A DNA stretch of 64,000 nucleotides, from positions 8,975,431 to 9,039,430 of the forward strand of contig KK106981.1 in NCBI GenBank assembly GCA_000611775.1, given 5' to 3'. The stretch's first letter is position 1. The number at the start of each line of letters is the position of its first letter. Under the pieces are notes generated by a model that saw only the letters and a list, made by a program, of their open reading frames with translations, had not been told where the DNA came from and ran no database searches. Position numbers and translations under genes: made by a program. Below are positions 31,885 to 43,942 of the stretch, piece after piece. Source of the stretch: Umbilicaria muhlenbergii (Eukaryota; Ascomycota; Lecanoromycetes; Umbilicariales; Umbilicariaceae).

Positions 31885-33566
31885 ATGTCTTCGAGAGACC
31901 AAAAGCCAAAGAGAAAGAAAATAAAGCGATCATCTGTCCAGGACTATGCTGTTGTTGACAGTCCCTACAGACCACCAAACAATCATCAATCTACACCCGA
32001 GGAGAGCGACAGCGACGTTTCTCGATCATTGAGACGAAACCAAAAGCACGGAAAACCGAGTTCAAGGAAGTCCGCAGTTCGAAGACCGAAGAACAAGAAT
32101 GCCAAGGATCCATTTGAATATCTCAACGATGATATTGTCGGTGTAATCATCACTTTCCTTCCAGTGCAAGCCACAGAGACACTCCGACGTGTGTCAAAGC
32201 TTTGGAAAGCTACTTCAGAATATCACAATGATGCTCAGGCCGTCCGTCGTCATTTTAGTCACATTGGGGAGGGATTGAAGAGCTTTGAAAGCAGGGGAGA
32301 GGCGAATCTGCATTTCCGGAGACTACGTATGTATTGTTTTCGTCCCACTGCAATTTTCACAGCTCAAGCGCTAAAGCTGCTAAAGTGTACCATCAAGAGA
32401 GCCTGAAGGCCGGTCTGGCAACGAGGGCTTTGCAATGCTCTGGCACGAAGTTTTGGCACATTAACAACGGCACACTAATGTGGGCGAGCTCCTCAGGTAG
32501 TGTGTCTCTGCGGAGACTGCGATCTGAGAATGGTTGCAGAAGTGTCACTGAAGAAGCAAAGGAGCTTGACCTACAGCGCATATGTCCCAATTTCTACAAG
32601 ATCATAGATGCTCAGGTCACAGATAGGGGCGAAATCCTGACTTACCTTGACCTGGCTCAACTTGATACTACCTGGATGAAATTGTCACAAGGGGGTATAA
32701 TTGTGTGGCAAGTAAATGTCCCTAGATCGTGGTATGCGAAAATCATCAGAGCTGCTGTCGGCAGAGAAGCCATCTACACAATCATAGAGCGAAAAGGGGA
32801 GGAGTATGTCGCCTTGAATCAACAGACGAAGGCGTATCTCGTTGCAAGAAGTTTAGTCGACGGCACAGTTCTCTACCAGCGCCACGTACAGCCGTTGGAT
32901 AAAGAATACCAAGTTCTAGATACACCAGGCGATCTTAACTTGACCAGCAGTGAAGGGTGGGTTGTTTTCAAGAGCAGGAACCGCAAGGTATACATGTTTG
33001 CAACTGCGGATCGGGGGATGTTCTCCAACCGTGCTCACACCATACCCCAAGGCACCCTGGTGCGAAGCAAGGTCAAAGATCAGATCTGGGTGGTCGATTA
33101 CAGTTTCAGTGACTCAACCAGATCAGTCCTGCTCTCTCCAAAAGAACGAATGCTAGAGTCTCAGGCGATTCCCATGGCCAATCGGTACTTCCATTTCACC
33201 AAGAAATTGTACAGCTGCGGAGTCGGCTTTGATCCAGACAGGATGCTGCTATTCAGGATACTCAAGGACCCGCTCCCAGTTATCCTTGTGATCAAATTAG
33301 CAAGAGAGGAGAAGCGTGTCTACCACCTCAGCAGTCCGCAAGTTTACGCAGAGCTTCAGGAGAGACTTATTGAAGGGAGATGTTGCAGCCCTGTGACTTT
33401 ACCGGCTCTGCCAGCAAAAGAGCCGGGGAGCAGGAGGGAGCTCAACATGTCATTGCCTTGGACGACCAACAAAGTAGACTACTTCGGTATGATGGACGAT
33501 TACGTTGTCTATCATAGCGTCGAGGATGAGATGTTGCTCGTTCTGGACTTTTGGCCGGTGTGGTAA
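31885..33566 (+). CDS. F-box domain protein
   Basis: Exons 31885-32326 and 32377-33566 (50-bp intron) give 543 aa. A basic, Ser-rich N terminus (KPKRKKIKRSS) could be a nuclear signal. At about residues 77-110 is the F-box: DPFEYLNDDIVGVIITFLPV then TLRRVSKLWKATSE, which binds Skp1 in SCF ubiquitin ligases. The remaining 400 residues alternate short strands and resemble the beta-rich C-terminal substrate-recognition domains of fungal F-box proteins, but no WD or Kelch repeat is clear. The acceptor at 32376 (GCTAAAG) was chosen because an alternative CACAG acceptor loses frame. The substrate is unknown. It sits between lineage-specific genes. Confidence 0.78.
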
Positions 33567-34679
33567 AACGATGCTCTTGAGGTTGGGTGCTTCAATTGAA
33601 CCACAGGCTTTCATACTTCGCCCTCCTATAGGCGGCACGACACCAGAAGGACGGACAGACTCGTACAGGATATCAGTTCATGAAAACTAGCAACGATGAC
33701 ATCGGCGTGCGTTATTCTTCGAGCCTGGTGAATGTGGGCCAACTGCGCAGGGCTTCAGACATTTGGATACGCAATGGTTTGGATTGTGGCAACGGAAACG
33801 CGGCATGAGACAGATATTGACTGGTTACGAGCGCAGTCAGTGGATTAGTATCTTGGTGTCTTCTAAGTAGTAGTCTAAGCTAGTAACCACGAAGTTACAT
33901 TCGCACTCGCGTTCTTTCAATTGAAATCTCTCGAGGTGGACGCACCGCAATGACATCGTTGCTGGTCCTGGACTAAGGTGGAGTTAAGGTAATTGCCACT
34001 GCGCCAAATGGGCCAGCCATCTCGGCGAGAAGTCATCCTTAGGAAGATACATATGTTCTGCCTACCTCGTGGCACATGTACATGAATTTACTGTTTAGGT
34101 TCAAACGCTAACAGGCTCCTCGGGCTGTTCCCATGACAACCAAATCGATGCAGAAGTCGGCAATGACCCTTCGCAGTCCCAGCCGCAAGATAGAAATCGG
34201 CGGCGGCGCCCAGCATTTGAGGAGGCCTCGTGACTATCCAATAAACAACTCATCTTCTGGATAATGACCTGTGCGCAACTTCAAGAGCATCTAGATGCCG
34301 CTTTCATCGTTTGCCGAAGGTCCCTACAGCTCGGCGAGCCCGAGCTGGGGCGGGAGACCGCTTCGGGTTCAAGCAAGCCCAACTCGGACTCTAGCTGAGT
34401 TGGTAGTGTGAGGAAGCGCGCATCTCTCATGATGGTGATTGGACCTGAAGGGTCCCTGCTAAATAATGGCTTGAGATAATACTGTAAGCCAGGCTTGGCT
34501 TGTGGAACCGAGACCCCGAGCAACAATAGTGGGGGATAGCGAGAGCGGCCATGGTATGTGGGGAGTGATACGAAAGCTTCAGCCTCGCGTGAGTCTTCGT
34601 AGGGACTGTCATCTGCTCCTACATAGCTCGCCGTTCCTACGAGTACGCGTTTAAGCACTACAGCGCTACAGAATCCAAG
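33567..34679. other. Intergenic, no gene assigned
   Basis: 1.1 kb upstream of the HET-domain gene. A 201-codon minus-strand frame (34281-34886) overlaps the HET-gene start antisense and does not resemble a protein. No RNA gene or repeat was recognised. Confidence 0.35.
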
Positions 34680-36980
34680 ATGGACCACTATGCCCCCGTA
34701 TCGAATCCGCACAGGCCTGTGCGGGTTCCCTACCTCGGAGGCCAGTACGACGGTCTGGATTTTGCGGGTTATCCGTCTCGACACCATTGGGACATTGGTA
34801 GGCTCCAAGAAGGTGATTTCCAGGGAGCGAGCCGAAGTGATGCAGCACAGTTCCTCCAGACATGGCTGTACTTTGGGCTGCTGCACGAAGTCTTGGACAT
34901 GCCCATTGCAGTGACTGACTTCTTTCGCCCCGACGGCCCAGAAGGAGATGTCATTACAACCGCAAAACTGCCAGACTACCTGCGAAGATGGAAACTACGG
35001 TTTGACCAGCTGCCACCTGCTGCGCGCGAGGCACACAATGAACGGGTAGTAGAAGGGCTCACCAGTTCCTACTACGTCTGGCGCGGCTTTGTTGACAGAG
35101 AACGGGACGACGGGATCCCTAATCCCATTCCGCCAGAGATCGAGCTCTCCATTCAGATCCTCGCCACCACCCTCGAACACTGTGCCAATTTGGCTTGTGA
35201 TATCGTTGTCGCCTTATTGCCTTGGAGGCTCGCCCGTAATCCGTGGCTTACCCTGAGAATGATCGGTGACGGCTGGTGTCCGAGCGTGATAGAGCAGATC
35301 TGGAACCCAACCCACTTGGCGGTTCAGTACTACGCGAGTATTTTGGGCCCGCCGGTCAGACGGCTGGATCATAGTACTTGCGAGGCTGGCAACAAGGGAT
35401 GCAATGCTAGAACAGTTGTTGATGCGCTGTATGTGATAAAACATAAGACGGAGTCCTGCCAGTGCAGGTTCCTCGGTGTCAACCCTGATGATTTGAGTCG
35501 CATTGTTGGGGCATCGGATATCCCCCTGGTCAGCGTTACTTGGGGCACCTCCGGTCCGTCATTGGAACTCGTCCCTTTGCGGGACGGCATGAAGTATACT
35601 GCTATTTCACACGTGTAAGATGGCGTTAAAGATCCATGGTTCTCAAGAATGCTGAGCTGACCGGAGGCGAATAGATGGTCTGATGGACTGGGCAATCCTC
35701 ACGAGAATTCTCTACCTGAATGTCAGGTTAAGGAGATCAATCGTCTCGTAAGCGCTCTATATCTGAATGAGCAGCCTGGCACCGATGATGTGCATGTTCG
35801 CCCACCTACCCTCGAGACGGAACTCAATTCTTTGTCTCTAGCTCAAAACGAACCTGGACGGCGGCACTACTTCTGGATGGACACTCTCTGCGTTCCAGTG
35901 AGACCGTTGCAGCTGCGCAAAACTGCAATCAAGTCAATGCGAGTTGTGTACAGCAACGCCGCTGAAGTATTAGTCCTCGACGAAGACCTAATGCAGTCAA
36001 CAGCAAACGCCCCCTACGAAACCCTATTCACCCAGGTTTCCATCTCCACCTGGACCCGCCGGCTCTGGACCCTGCAAGAGGCCGTCCTGGCCAAAACCCG
36101 GCATTACCAATTCGCCGAACGGGCCATCATCTTGGATGCCGATTCCGCCGCGCGAGACCGCGATCTCGAGCTCAACTTCCACAACGAGATAGCATGGTAC
36201 AGCCACGAATATCGCTTCACCTGGCGGTCGATCGCCTCGCACCTGAACGTGCTACAGCGCACGATCATGGTGTGGTATGCGCTCCCTCACCGCTCCACCT
36301 CCAAAGCCGCCGACGAACCCATCTGCATCGCCACCCTCCTCAGTATGAACCTCGCGCCCCTCCTCGACACCCCCGATGCGCAGAGGGTGAAAAAACTCTG
36401 GAGTATGCACATCCACGGCGTCCCCGCCGCCGTCCTTTTCCTTCCCGGCACGAAATTGTCCGACCCGGGATACCGCTGGGCGCCCGATTCGTACATGCAC
36501 TGCGGCCGCTACGGCCTTCCCATGGCCGTGGCCGCCACCGTCACCCCACAGGGCCTCTCCGTCGTCTTGCCCGGCTTCACGCTCAGCACGCCCCGCGCCG
36601 TCACGCGGGAGGTCATCGCGTGCGACCTCGAGGGTCAGACGTTCTATATCCGCCAGAACGTCAAACACGGCAGTCCGTCGTGGGAGGGGATGAAGGTGCA
36701 CGAGGCGGAAAACTTGGCGGTGATTTTGGGCCAGGAACGCATGGATGATCCGCTCGAGCGGAGACCGCTGGTGGCGTGTGTGGGGGCGCTGGTGGTGGTT
36801 GAGAGGGAGGATGTGGGGGTTCTGTTTGTGAGGTATTTGAGGATGGTGAGTGTGATTGGGAGGGGCTGTCGGTATGATAGACATCCGAATCCGCCGTGGT
36901 CGGAGAGAGAGATGGTGGAGAAGGAGAGGGTGGGGACGGCGAGGTGGCGGAGAGTTGATCAGAGGTGGTGTGTGGGCTGA
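34680..36980 (+). CDS. HET-domain (heterokaryon-incompatibility-like) protein
   Basis: Exons 34680-35614 and 35675-36980 (60-bp intron) give 746 aa. The HET domain spans the junction: KYTAISHVWSDGLGNPHENS, then RHYFWMDTLCVPV, KTAIKSMRVVYSNAAEVLVL and WTRRLWTLQEAVLAKTRHYQ, which are the three conserved HET blocks. The 300-residue N-terminal region contains a Cys-rich patch (STCEAGNKGCNARTV and KTESCQCRFLG) and is not recognised. HET-domain proteins are often, though not always, involved in allorecognition and regulated cell death after fusion with unlike strains. No STAND/NACHT or WD repeats are present, so this is a short, single-domain type. The role here is inference only. Confidence 0.88.
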
Positions 36981-37294
36981 TGGGGGTTGGGGTGTGTTGG
37001 TATGGGTGCTGGTGTGTGGGTGGGATGGAGGGGTAAAGCGACTTTAGATATCTAGTTAGGTGCGAATGAAGTCATGGCTCGCACCTATCAGTCCAGTGTG
37101 ATGAGAGGATGATTTGGAGAAAAGAGAACAAGTGCGTCCGGTTTCCTGAAGGGTGCGTAGATGAGGGAAGACTATTCTCAGCTGAGGACTTTCTCAGCCT
37201 TTCAAGGATTGAAAGCGACATTGGAAATTCTAAATTGAAAGGTTCTAGCTTGATAGTTTTCATAGTCTATGAAGAGAAGTACTGTGTGAAATAA

Positions 37295-37365
37295 AGTAGG
37301 ATTAAGTAGAGAAGAATGCTAGAGTAGCATAGGGTAAAGTAGCATAGAGTAGAGTAGAGTGGAAC
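37295..37365. repeat. GAGTA/GTAGA-rich degenerate microsatellite
   Basis: Imperfect head-to-tail units such as AGTAGAG, AGTAGCATAG and GTAGAGTAGAGT run for about 70 bp. The opposite-strand type of tract (CTACTCT) lies at 29,275-29,335. Confidence 0.65.
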
Positions 37366-37684
37366 ACAATACAACGGAATACATTGCCATCTTTGTGTTC
37401 ATGATCTTCAAGTTTTTTTGAGTGGGCAAGGAGGCCCTAAGCTAAGAGCTGCTGTTGATCTTCATCATGCACCGCGGATTCAGCGCTCTGGAAAATGACC
37501 GTGCCTGTACTAGTGAAATCTTGTCATCTAAGCTAGATCGGTTCCTCATATCGAACACTACGTCATCAGAGATAGTCGGGCAAGGCAAGGTTCACGATAG
37601 GTCATCACATGGCTCGCATTGCTTCAGATCACATGGAGTGAAGTTTGCGCATACTTTGATAACACACATAAAAAGCCCAGAGAA

Positions 37685-37860
37685 AACAACAAGCGGAAGG
37701 GACAGTCATAACGAGGAAACAACAAGCGGAAAGGACTGTCATAACGAGAAAACAACATAGTTGAGAGACAACAACAAGCGGAAACGACAGTCTTCATGGC
37801 AAAAAAAAAACCATACTTGCAAGTACCCGAGAGGACAACAAGCGGAAACGACAGTGTCAA
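37685..37860. repeat. Short interspersed direct repeat ACAACAAGCGGAA-(N2)-GACAGT, four copies
   Basis: Copies start near 37,686, 37,719, 37,772 and 37,834. The first two also share TCATAACGAG, and the last two are identical over ACAACAAGCGGAAACGACAG. Spacing is uneven (about 33, 53 and 62 bp). An A10 run lies between copies three and four. Confidence 0.8.
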
Positions 37861-38034
37861 TGAGATATTGATAAGCTCTAGTACCCCGAGAAAACTAAAC
37901 AACTCCTCTTCCGATCAATTGCCTAGACCCAGCAGCGCAAACCAGGTCATGGAGTTCCAGAACCAGTTCCATAGCTGACCCGTGTGTTGCACCCTTAGCG
38001 TGCTGATGCGTGAACGTGGCGCTAGAAGGACGCA

Positions 38035-39289
38035 TCATTTCCGAACGATTCTGGTGGGCAGTACGTCTTTGAACACCCTCTCCTCGAAGGAATTTAACGG
38101 ACGATAATTGTAGGTATCGATTTTGAGGATGTCTCTTCGATGCTTGTGCAGCATTTCAGGCTCATGCCTGTGGCAACGGAAGATATGAAACCAGATGGGC
38201 CGAAGAAATTCCCTTTTGCCCGTTCCTTCATCAACGAAATCCCCCCCCTTGTCAATGTCGATGATATCTCCACAGATAGGGCATAATGGGTAGCTAAGTA
38301 GTTCACTGTAGCCAGCGCCACGGATTGCTTCTCGATTTTTGGCTCTCGTATTCGCGTCGTGAGTACCTAGATGGGTATGCAATTTATCAGGGAACATCAA
38401 TTTCGAACCACAGTCCTTTACAGGACAAGACGAGGGATATCCTCTGAAAATAAACCAATGCCATTGGAGACCACAGCTTTTGATTGTTGCGGTGTCATGA
38501 CCGCCCATATGAACGCACAGCAGATCAAAGGTGTATGGCTGAGCATTGCATGCAGGTATGGGGCAAACGAATTCCGTCTCCTGAGGATGCTCCGTCTGGC
38601 AATGGTAGCGGAGCTTATCAGGCCGATAGTACTCCTTGCCACAGCGCCCAGAGTAGGCAACAGCCGTGCAGCGGTAGACTTGGGGACGGACATGCTTGTC
38701 AGTATAGTGCCGTTGTAGCTCTGCCGGCCGTCCAAAAGTTCTGCTTGACCCGCAGGGAGTCCATAGGCACACATAACGGTCTTCCTCGAATACTTTGGGA
38801 TCACTGGATCTTGTTAGCGCAGTCTGCTGAAGGGAACAAAGGGCTGACTAACATCTTACGACGCGACCTTGGCTCTTTCACTTCGATTATTCGACCCCCG
38901 CTGACGGGATCAGGTACTGCAGATGCAGCATCTGATTCAAAAAGACCCGTTGGACCGTGGGTTCCCAAGGCATGGCCACTGGAAGGGCCGGCATGGTATG
39001 CTTCGTCATCCCCACCACTGAAGAGAGCCTCCGTTCGACACAAGTCGTCATCTGCTGGAGTCGCAGTGTCGCTACCTGGCATAGGCGGGAGAGCCTCCTC
39101 AGCCTCCTCAGCCTCAGCCAAGGAATCGTTTAAGCGAGAAGTTCCGCATACGATATTATTGCTATTTGCCCAACTGTCAGCCCCCCTGTTTTTTTTTTCA
39201 ACTCACCCCTCCCCAGTTGCCTCTTCGGTGCCCAATTCCCAAGCCCATGCAAACGGGTTGTCGTGTTCGACGACCTCGTTGGTCGACAT
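38035..39289 (-). CDS. C2H2 zinc-finger protein with four fingers
   Basis: Minus-strand exons 39207-39289, 38860-39161 and 38035-38792 give 380 aa. The start is MSTNEVVEHDNPFAWAWELG. The second exon is a disordered Glu/Ala/Gly segment. The third carries four finger-like modules: CLWTPCGSSRTFGRPAELQR-x-YTDKH, a long-loop CTAVAYSGRCGKEYYRP-type finger, CPIPACNAQPYTFDLLCVHM and CPVKDCGSKLMFPDKLHTHL, followed by a CPICGDI pair. The spacing is irregular, as in fungal-specific C2H2 families, so DNA binding is likely but not certain. The introns are 45 bp (39162-39206) and 67 bp (38793-38859). An alternative first acceptor 12 bp away keeps frame but leaves a 33-bp intron. Specificity is unknown. Confidence 0.72.
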
Positions 39290-39917
39290 GATGAAGGCAA
39301 CCGCGAGGCTGCAGCTAGTGCAAGGCAGTCGAAGTGGCACGACAGGATCGGAACGCGAATGAGATAAAACAGCGCTGATGAACAATGTAGGCTTCGACAA
39401 AACAGAGCGTCAACAGCGTTGAAAAGGTGGGAAATTGAGATAGGACTCGTGGTGCCTTTATCTCTTAAGCGCAGAGACTGGAAAGATTGTGCTGCCGCCT
39501 TTACATGCACAATGGGTGTTGCCTTGACTTCCTCGCAACCATGGGCGAAGAAGATCGTGCCCAAGATTGCAGAACGGTCGAGCCCCGTTCCGACTGGGGT
39601 GTCCTCGACTATGCAACAGCGAATGAAGAGCTTCAGGAACACTTCTAGTGGAGATATTAGGACTCATTTCTCTGCGACCTCTGGCTCTAGAACCTCAAGA
39701 ACCTTGCCTTCGTTGTCGAATTCTCGAGATGTCCAGCTGGATCTTGCCCAATGAAAAGATCCTTTGCGCCCGCTGGATCAGCCCTGGCCAAGCTATGCTA
39801 TTACTTGTCAGCTGCACAGTCAAACGGTGGAGGTCTTGGCTTGACTGTCAATATCCGTTTAGTGTGTTACAACTATTCTCTGACATTCGTTTTGAGGGTA
39901 TAAAGACGCCCTAATGA
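39290..39917. other. Intergenic, no gene assigned
   Basis: 628 bp between the C2H2 start and the 3' end of the aminotransferase gene. Open frames of up to 170 codons on the minus strand overlap the C2H2 start in other phases and have no family resemblance. Confidence 0.35.
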
Positions 39918-41344
39918 CTATTTAGTCTGTAGATACTCCCCCTTCGCAACCCTCTGGCATAGCTCCTTGAGTAGCTGCGCGCCCCATACGATATCCTCGA
40001 CCTCCAAGTATATCTGTCCGCTAAATCTAACCCACATGTGACCTCCGTAGAAATAGATGGCCATGAAAGTATCGAAATCGTCAACCAGGGTACGAGAAAG
40101 CCATTGGGCCGCTACAGGCACATCCTCTTCAGGGACTTGGTTGTCACCCGTGCCAATCTGCAGCGGCAATCGGACGTTCACAAGGGCACACCTCGTTAGC
40201 GTGCCCTCTGCATTATCCATGACTTCCGTTCCCAGAATCTCTGCCGCTTTCTTCCCACCTTCTCTCGCCACTTCCTGGCAACATTGCATAATCTTCGCCT
40301 CTCCGCCGCAAATCTCTTTTCGAAACTCGATGGCCTTTGGCACGCACAGATATGGGCTGTTGTCAATAGTGCCAACGAACTGAAACATCTCCACGAATGG
40401 GCTTTTCCCACTCGACGGCAACGGGTTACTGATCTTCTGTTCTCCAGGAAGAGGATAAGGTTCGAAGCCATGAGATGTGGGCAGTGACGAACGTATGAGA
40501 TGCTGGTTTCGCTCTGGGACGTGGAAGACCGCGCAGCCTCGTGGTACGAACAGCCATCTGTCACAGTCGCCTTTCAGTCAACCAGCGCTGCGATTCGTCA
40601 ATGCAATAACCGCAAAGACGCATTAAGAACCGGAAGCGGGAACGGGAACGGGACTACCCACTTGTGACAATTACTGGTGAAAAAGTCCGCCCCCAACGCG
40701 CCCAGATGTAGCGGGATGTGCCCCACGCCATGCGCCCCGTCAATCATACTCAGCACCTCTCGCTTCTTACACACCTCCGTAAGCCTCTCAAAAGGCATCC
40801 GGACCCCAGGCATACTACTGATAGTATCGAAGACTGCCAGCCTTACCCTTCTATCCTTGTTCACCTTCTCAATGGTCTCTTCGAACATCCTTACCAGCTC
40901 ATCATCGCCAATGGGGTAGTTGACTTCAATCTTGAACGCCTCCACCTCGGTCGTCTCCGTAAGATACCTGATTGTTTTTTCAACAGCCCCATACACCGTC
41001 GCAAAATGCATAATCACATCTCCCTTCTTGTATACCAGTGCACGAAGCACAGTGTTGATTGCTGTCGTTGCATTCGGCACAAACACCACCTCGCCCTCTG
41101 GCACATGTAGTATCTCTGCCACCGCCTGACGAGACTCGTCGAGCAGACGTGGGTAAGTGTAGCGGATAAACGGATCGGGCCGTTGTTCGGCATCCAATTG
41201 GAACTGCTTAAGTCGGTGCAGTACAGGACGAGGGTAGGTGCCGAAGGAGCCGTGGTTCAGAGGGCGGTAGGAGGGAGCGAATTGGAAGTGTTGGCGCATT
41301 GAGGCCCCAAACGGGGTGTGCTCTTGGGAGTTCATTGCTGCCAT
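39918..41344 (-). CDS. Class V aminotransferase, isopenicillin N epimerase-like
   Basis: Exons 40662-41344 and 39918-40557 give 440 aa (a second ATG at 41335 is equally good). The N-terminal YRPLNHGSFGTYPRPVLHRL and VPNATTAINTVLRAL match fold-type I PLP enzymes annotated as isopenicillin N epimerase-like/class V aminotransferases. SMIDGAHGVGHIPLHLGALG carries the PLP-pyridine Asp. The Schiff-base Lys is K228 in SNCHKWLFVPRGCAVF, and its codon (AA|A) is split by the 104-bp intron 40558-40661. No beta-lactam genes (ACVS, IPNS) are nearby, so the name reflects the family, not the pathway. Some members are cysteine desulfurase-like or act on other amino acids. The substrate is unknown. Confidence 0.85.
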
Positions 41345-42214
41345 ATTATTGGAGCAAAGCAGAGGACCGCTGATGTATACACAGCAAGATGGATACGGTT
41401 TGTTGGTAAGAGATACTCAAATTGAACGAGACGGTTGGATGTTGTAAGTTGCTGGAGTGACTCATACGAGACCGATGTGCGGTCCGCGAACGGAGCGTAC
41501 TGAGATGGTCTCCCAATCCGTGAATACAGCACGGAACATGACTGCTACTGATCAGCGGCTTCCATCGGCTTTCAATTTTGTGTAACTCGAGTCAATGGTT
41601 ACTCATTATTCTCAACTACCACGTCGATGCGCAATCGCAAGGCGTTGTGATTACCGCATGAGGCCTAGTGTAACGTCCGCCAAGACAGCGTTTTCAAGAT
41701 TCAGGAACAGAAAACCATCAGAGTCACGAACGAAATAGGTGGCTGTCTCCAGCTGGAAATGCTCTCGACACTGGACAGTCAAGAAAGATGCTGGGGGGTG
41801 TGCCATAGAGAGATGCTGGGAGCCATGCATCCCAAAATCGCACTCCAGGAATTCCCAATCATCGCCTTGATTGTTGAGTTATCGAGGCAGTCCTTCAACC
41901 GAGAACTGCCTCTGACAGAGCGCCCGCATCATCATCTTGACATGAGCTTCTCGAATCTGCCAACTCACTCTGATACTATGACCGAGTACCTTGTACATAC
42001 CAGGTTTGCAACCAACCGGAGGCTACTTCGCCCGTCCCCATCCCACTCACACCAAGGCCGGCCCCGAGGCTAGACCACCGGCCATTAAGTTCCGAGATTT
42101 TCACGAAACCATGGTCGCATCTCGGCCACAGCCAAGCTTCTAGAACTTCCGGCCGTCGCCCGTTTCAGGGCTGATGGCGTTATTGCTTGACGCCCACAAA
42201 GGTCCATGGGCATC

Positions 42215-42620
42215 GAGACGTATCTCCACGACGTTCGACGATGAAAGAATCCCGCGCTCCTAACTGGATGTAGTTGAAAGTGGATTCCCGACAGCTGTAC
42301 TGGGAATACGACTCCAATCAAAAGTACAAAATCGGGTCAGGGGGTTGGTTCTAGGTCCCGCGTTTCTGGATTCGCGCCATCGAGATGCTAGGCTACGACG
42401 TTCAACGACAAACAGTCCTTCCTTGCCGCTGCTGGATTGGATTGACTGCCTTGGTCACAACATCCCGTTCCTGAAATTGCTATTATTGTCCGACCCCTAC
42501 CATGGACCCTTGTGTAATTAGATCCGCGCCATAGAAGGTCGATGAGAGTCGAGACACCATGCTTCGACGTTCGACGATGAACATTTCGTCTTTCACTTCT
42601 CGAACAGACCAAGGGACGAG
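42215..42620. repeat. Diverged ~168-bp repeat, three copies
   Basis: The motif CGACGTTCGACGATGAA (or CGACGTTCAACGACAAA) recurs at about 42229, 42396 and 42565. Each copy is preceded by ATCGAGA/GTCGAGA-like sequence and a GCGCCAT or equivalent. Outside the core the units are strongly diverged. No coding potential. Confidence 0.6.
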
Positions 42621-43857
42621 ACTGATCATGTGGATCATACCAGGTTGAAACTGCTACAACGATCCATTATAGCGTACCGTCGTCAATAAACTAGTCGACA
42701 TTTTGATCCTATGCTTCTCATGATGTTCCCTTCTTACATCTCCGTCATCCCTTTGTTCCCTTCCTGTCTTCCTTCATCAACCCAAGTCCGGTTGAACGAA
42801 ACCGTGGCGGTGATGCGCATCAAAGTCAGTTGCCGGATGCCCTTCGAACTCACAACTTGCGTGATAGACGAAACCCTCATTCCCAACCCCCTTCTCACCC
42901 TACCTTACGCGCCACCGCCATAAGCCCTCCCACCCGCCTCCTCATCAATCCTCATCGCCTCCTCCAACCAATAAACTTCAAACAACCTCCTCGGCATCTC
43001 CTCCTCCCCACTCCCTCTTCAACCTCTCCAACCCCCCCCTGATAGCCTCCCACACCAACGACAGCGCCTCAAACAAAAACCCCACACCCACACTCTCCAC
43101 CCCCTTCCCCTCGCCTCCGCCACCGCAGTCGTCGGCGTGCTCCCACGCTCCACCATCTCCAACAATAACAGCCACAACGGCACCACCCGCACCACCAGCG
43201 CCCTACCCATGAAGCCCCCAAGAAAGCCCCACATCCGCAACCCGTCCCCCTCCTCCATCCCATCCCCTCACCGCCCCCCGGATACCCCTCATGACCCCCC
43301 CTCCCCCCCCAGCCTGCCCATCAGCACCACCTCAATCCTCACTCCCGCCCAGGCGCCCGCACCGCCGGGCCCTCGCCACGTCGCCGGCGCGGACGGGATT
43401 CGCAACCCGAGCGCGGAAGGGTGGCGGGCGTCGAGGCCGCCGGGGGGAGGGGAAGATTAGGGGCTGGTGTGTAAGGGGGGGGGATGCGCTGGTGGAGGGA
43501 TGGGTTGGGAGATGAGGCTGAGAGAGGAGAGGGGAGAGGGAGGGCGCGGGGTAGAGCGGGGGAAGTGGGAGTGGATGGGGGAAGGAGGGCAAGGTAAGGG
43601 GTAGAAGGGAGGGAAGGACCCGGGGGGGCCCATGGTGGAGATATCGAACCCTACCTCGACAGCGAATCCATTTCGCGCTGAGACGAGCATCCCCCATACC
43701 CACCCCGGCTGGGTAGACTAGTATCTCCAATCCATCCTCGAAGTCGCATTGGTGGAGTCGTATCCACGCCGGCACAGGCACTCTCGCCCATATCAATCCA
43801 CCCTTCTACCGTCTCGATTAGGTACGGGAGGTTCTTGCTTAGGTTTGTCGACTTCGT

Positions 43858-43942
43858 CGCATGGTGCATGGTGCATGGTGCATGGCATACCGCACTTTAT
43901 GCATGCATCGCGCATCGCGCATCCCGCATCGCGCAAGCCCTC
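43858..43942. repeat. Heptamer microsatellites (GCATGGT)n and (GCATCGC)n
   Basis: Four near-perfect GCATGGT units are followed by a short spacer and several GCATCGC/GCATCCC units. Confidence 0.8.

Larger units (their letters stand above)
36981..38034. other. Intergenic with simple repeats
   Basis: 1.05 kb between the HET gene and the C2H2 gene (convergent). It contains a GAGTA-rich tract at about 37,295-37,365 and a dispersed 20-30-bp repeat at 37,685-37,860 (separate entries). A frame of 101 codons overlaps the repeats and is not credible as a gene. Confidence 0.45.

Noticed and set aside
34281-34886. 201-codon minus-strand frame overlapping the HET gene start
   Set aside because: Antisense to the HET gene N terminus, compositionally odd, with no homology I recognise.
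39918-41344. A beta-lactam (penicillin) biosynthetic cluster suggested by the isopenicillin N epimerase-like gene
   Set aside because: No ACV synthetase, IPN synthase or transporter nearby. The family name is a generic annotation for class V aminotransferases.
43332-43796. 154-codon minus-strand frame in the 43-kb segment
   Set aside because: Mostly Pro/Leu/Ser low complexity from a G/A-rich tract; no start context or domain.
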